From Desulfobacterales bacterium (GTDB lineage: Bacteria > Desulfobacterota > Desulfobacteria > Desulfobacterales > Desulfosalsimonadaceae): a DNA stretch of 6,625 bases. Location of the stretch: assembly GCA_029933295.1 (NCBI GenBank), contig JAOZOL010000138.1, positions 1-6,625 of the forward strand. The letters are read 5' to 3'. Made by a program: the position numbers and the translations under genes. The notes beneath the pieces are model-generated. The model was not told the DNA's origin and did not search any database. It saw only the letters and a program-made list of their open reading frames with translations. Shown piece after piece: positions 6,068-6,625 of the stretch (position 1 is its first letter; every line of letters begins with the position of its first letter).

Positions 6068-6600
6068 TGGTCATTTTTCCTTGAAAGCCCGGATAATGAA
6101 GAATTGGACATTGGATGACCGGAGATCGAGGCTCGCGAATGATTTTCCGAAAGAAGATGAGTTAATCCCAGGTTCAAAAATAAAAGGGCGGGTACACAAA
6201 ACAGATAATCCAGTTTGGCCAGGTAATAGAATATCTCAAGCGAATGCATACCGTTTGCCGCCTGAATACGGATATGTGTCATGCCGATAAGATTGACGTA
6301 AATAATTCCTGATTGTTCATCCAGAAGATGCAGAATAAATACATCAAGATTCCAGAGGATAAAAAAAAATGCCATATACTGGATGTATCTCCACCCGGTT
6401 TTTTTGACAAGCTGTCTGCGTCGCAGCCAGTGAATAAAAAAAGCCATGGAGATCATGAAAAAAAGATGCGCCATCTGGTGAACATAGATGCCTTCCGCTA
6501 TGCCGTGGATCTGGGTCGCACAAGCAATATCCGGGAATAAAATCATCGCAGCGGTCAGAAAAAAAAACAGCCGGCAGATTATTTTTTTAAAATAACACAT
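6064..6600 (-). CDS. Small histidine-rich inner-membrane protein, possible co-sensor of the kinase
   Basis: I do not recognise a named family. The 178-residue product begins with a probable signal peptide (MCYFKKIICR, then a hydrophobic core, cleavage after ACA at about 28). Three membrane helices follow, at roughly 40-59, 71-93 and 124-150, and a polar Ser-rich tail (151-178) should lie in the cytoplasm. Histidines are plentiful in or near the membrane: His32, His41, His45 (HQMAH), His57, His91, His109, His119 and His148. Bound heme or metal is conceivable but unproven. It is the first gene of the operon and overlaps the kinase start by 4 nt (ATGA), so an accessory sensory role is the likely inference. 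Its frame stays open to the right edge of the window and no Shine-Dalgarno precedes the ATG. The start could therefore lie upstream, although ATG at 6600 gives a proper signal peptide. Confidence 0.75.
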   Translation of the reverse strand: MCYFKKIICRLFFFLTAAMILFPDIACATQIHGIAEGIYVHQMAHLFFMISMAFFIHWLRRRQLVKKTGWRYIQYMAFFFILWNLDVFILHLLDEQSGIIYVNLIGMTHIRIQAANGMHSLEIFYYLAKLDYLFCVPALLFLNLGLTHLLSENHSRASISGHPMSNSSLSGLSRKNDQ

Positions 6601-6625
6601 GATATAAAGGTTTTTTGAATGTAAA

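Noticed and set aside
1..6625. CRISPR arrays, tRNA/rRNA genes, insertion sequences or phage genes
   Set aside because: No regularly spaced repeats, transposase or integrase domains, terminal inverted repeats or RNA-gene signatures were seen by eye on either strand.

Overview
The window suggests a Gram-negative anaerobe, most likely a sulfate-reducing member of the Desulfobacterota (Desulfobacteraceae-like). That placement is an inference from overall protein flavour: an archaeal-type WtpA tungstate-binding protein, and a PAS histidine kinase plus NtrC-type regulator of a kind familiar from that phylum. No marker gene in the window settles it.

Layout. Positions 1-350 contain no confident gene. 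The left end may hold the tail of an upstream gene, and the stretch before wtpA can fold into a long-range RNA hairpin. Positions 351-3148 (+ strand) are a compact three-gene ABC transporter operon: wtpA (periplasmic tungstate/molybdate-binding protein), wtpB (permease) and wtpC (ATPase). The first two overlap by ATGA and the last two abut (TAAATG). WtpA captures the oxyanion in the periplasm, WtpB forms the channel and WtpC supplies ATP hydrolysis. The metal would feed tungsto- or molybdopterin enzymes, none of which lie in the window.

Positions 3165-6600 (- strand) are a second three-gene operon converging on the first. In transcription order it encodes a small histidine-rich inner-membrane protein, a three-helix membrane PAS histidine kinase, and an NtrC-family sigma54 activator. 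All three are joined by 4-nt ATGA overlaps, so they are probably translationally coupled and work as one signalling unit. The two operons meet tail to tail with a 16-nt gap, at a 7-bp hairpin that could serve as a shared terminator.

The transporter is a clear, ordinary family assignment. The signalling operon holds the most interesting points. The kinase H-box reads His-Ala where His-Glu is usual. The activator's sigma54-contact loop reads GAFTHA instead of GAFTGA. The small membrane protein has the same three-helix, N-out layout as the kinase's own sensor region, which suggests a paired membrane sensor. Nothing in the sequence shows that the two-component system controls the transporter; their proximity may be chance.
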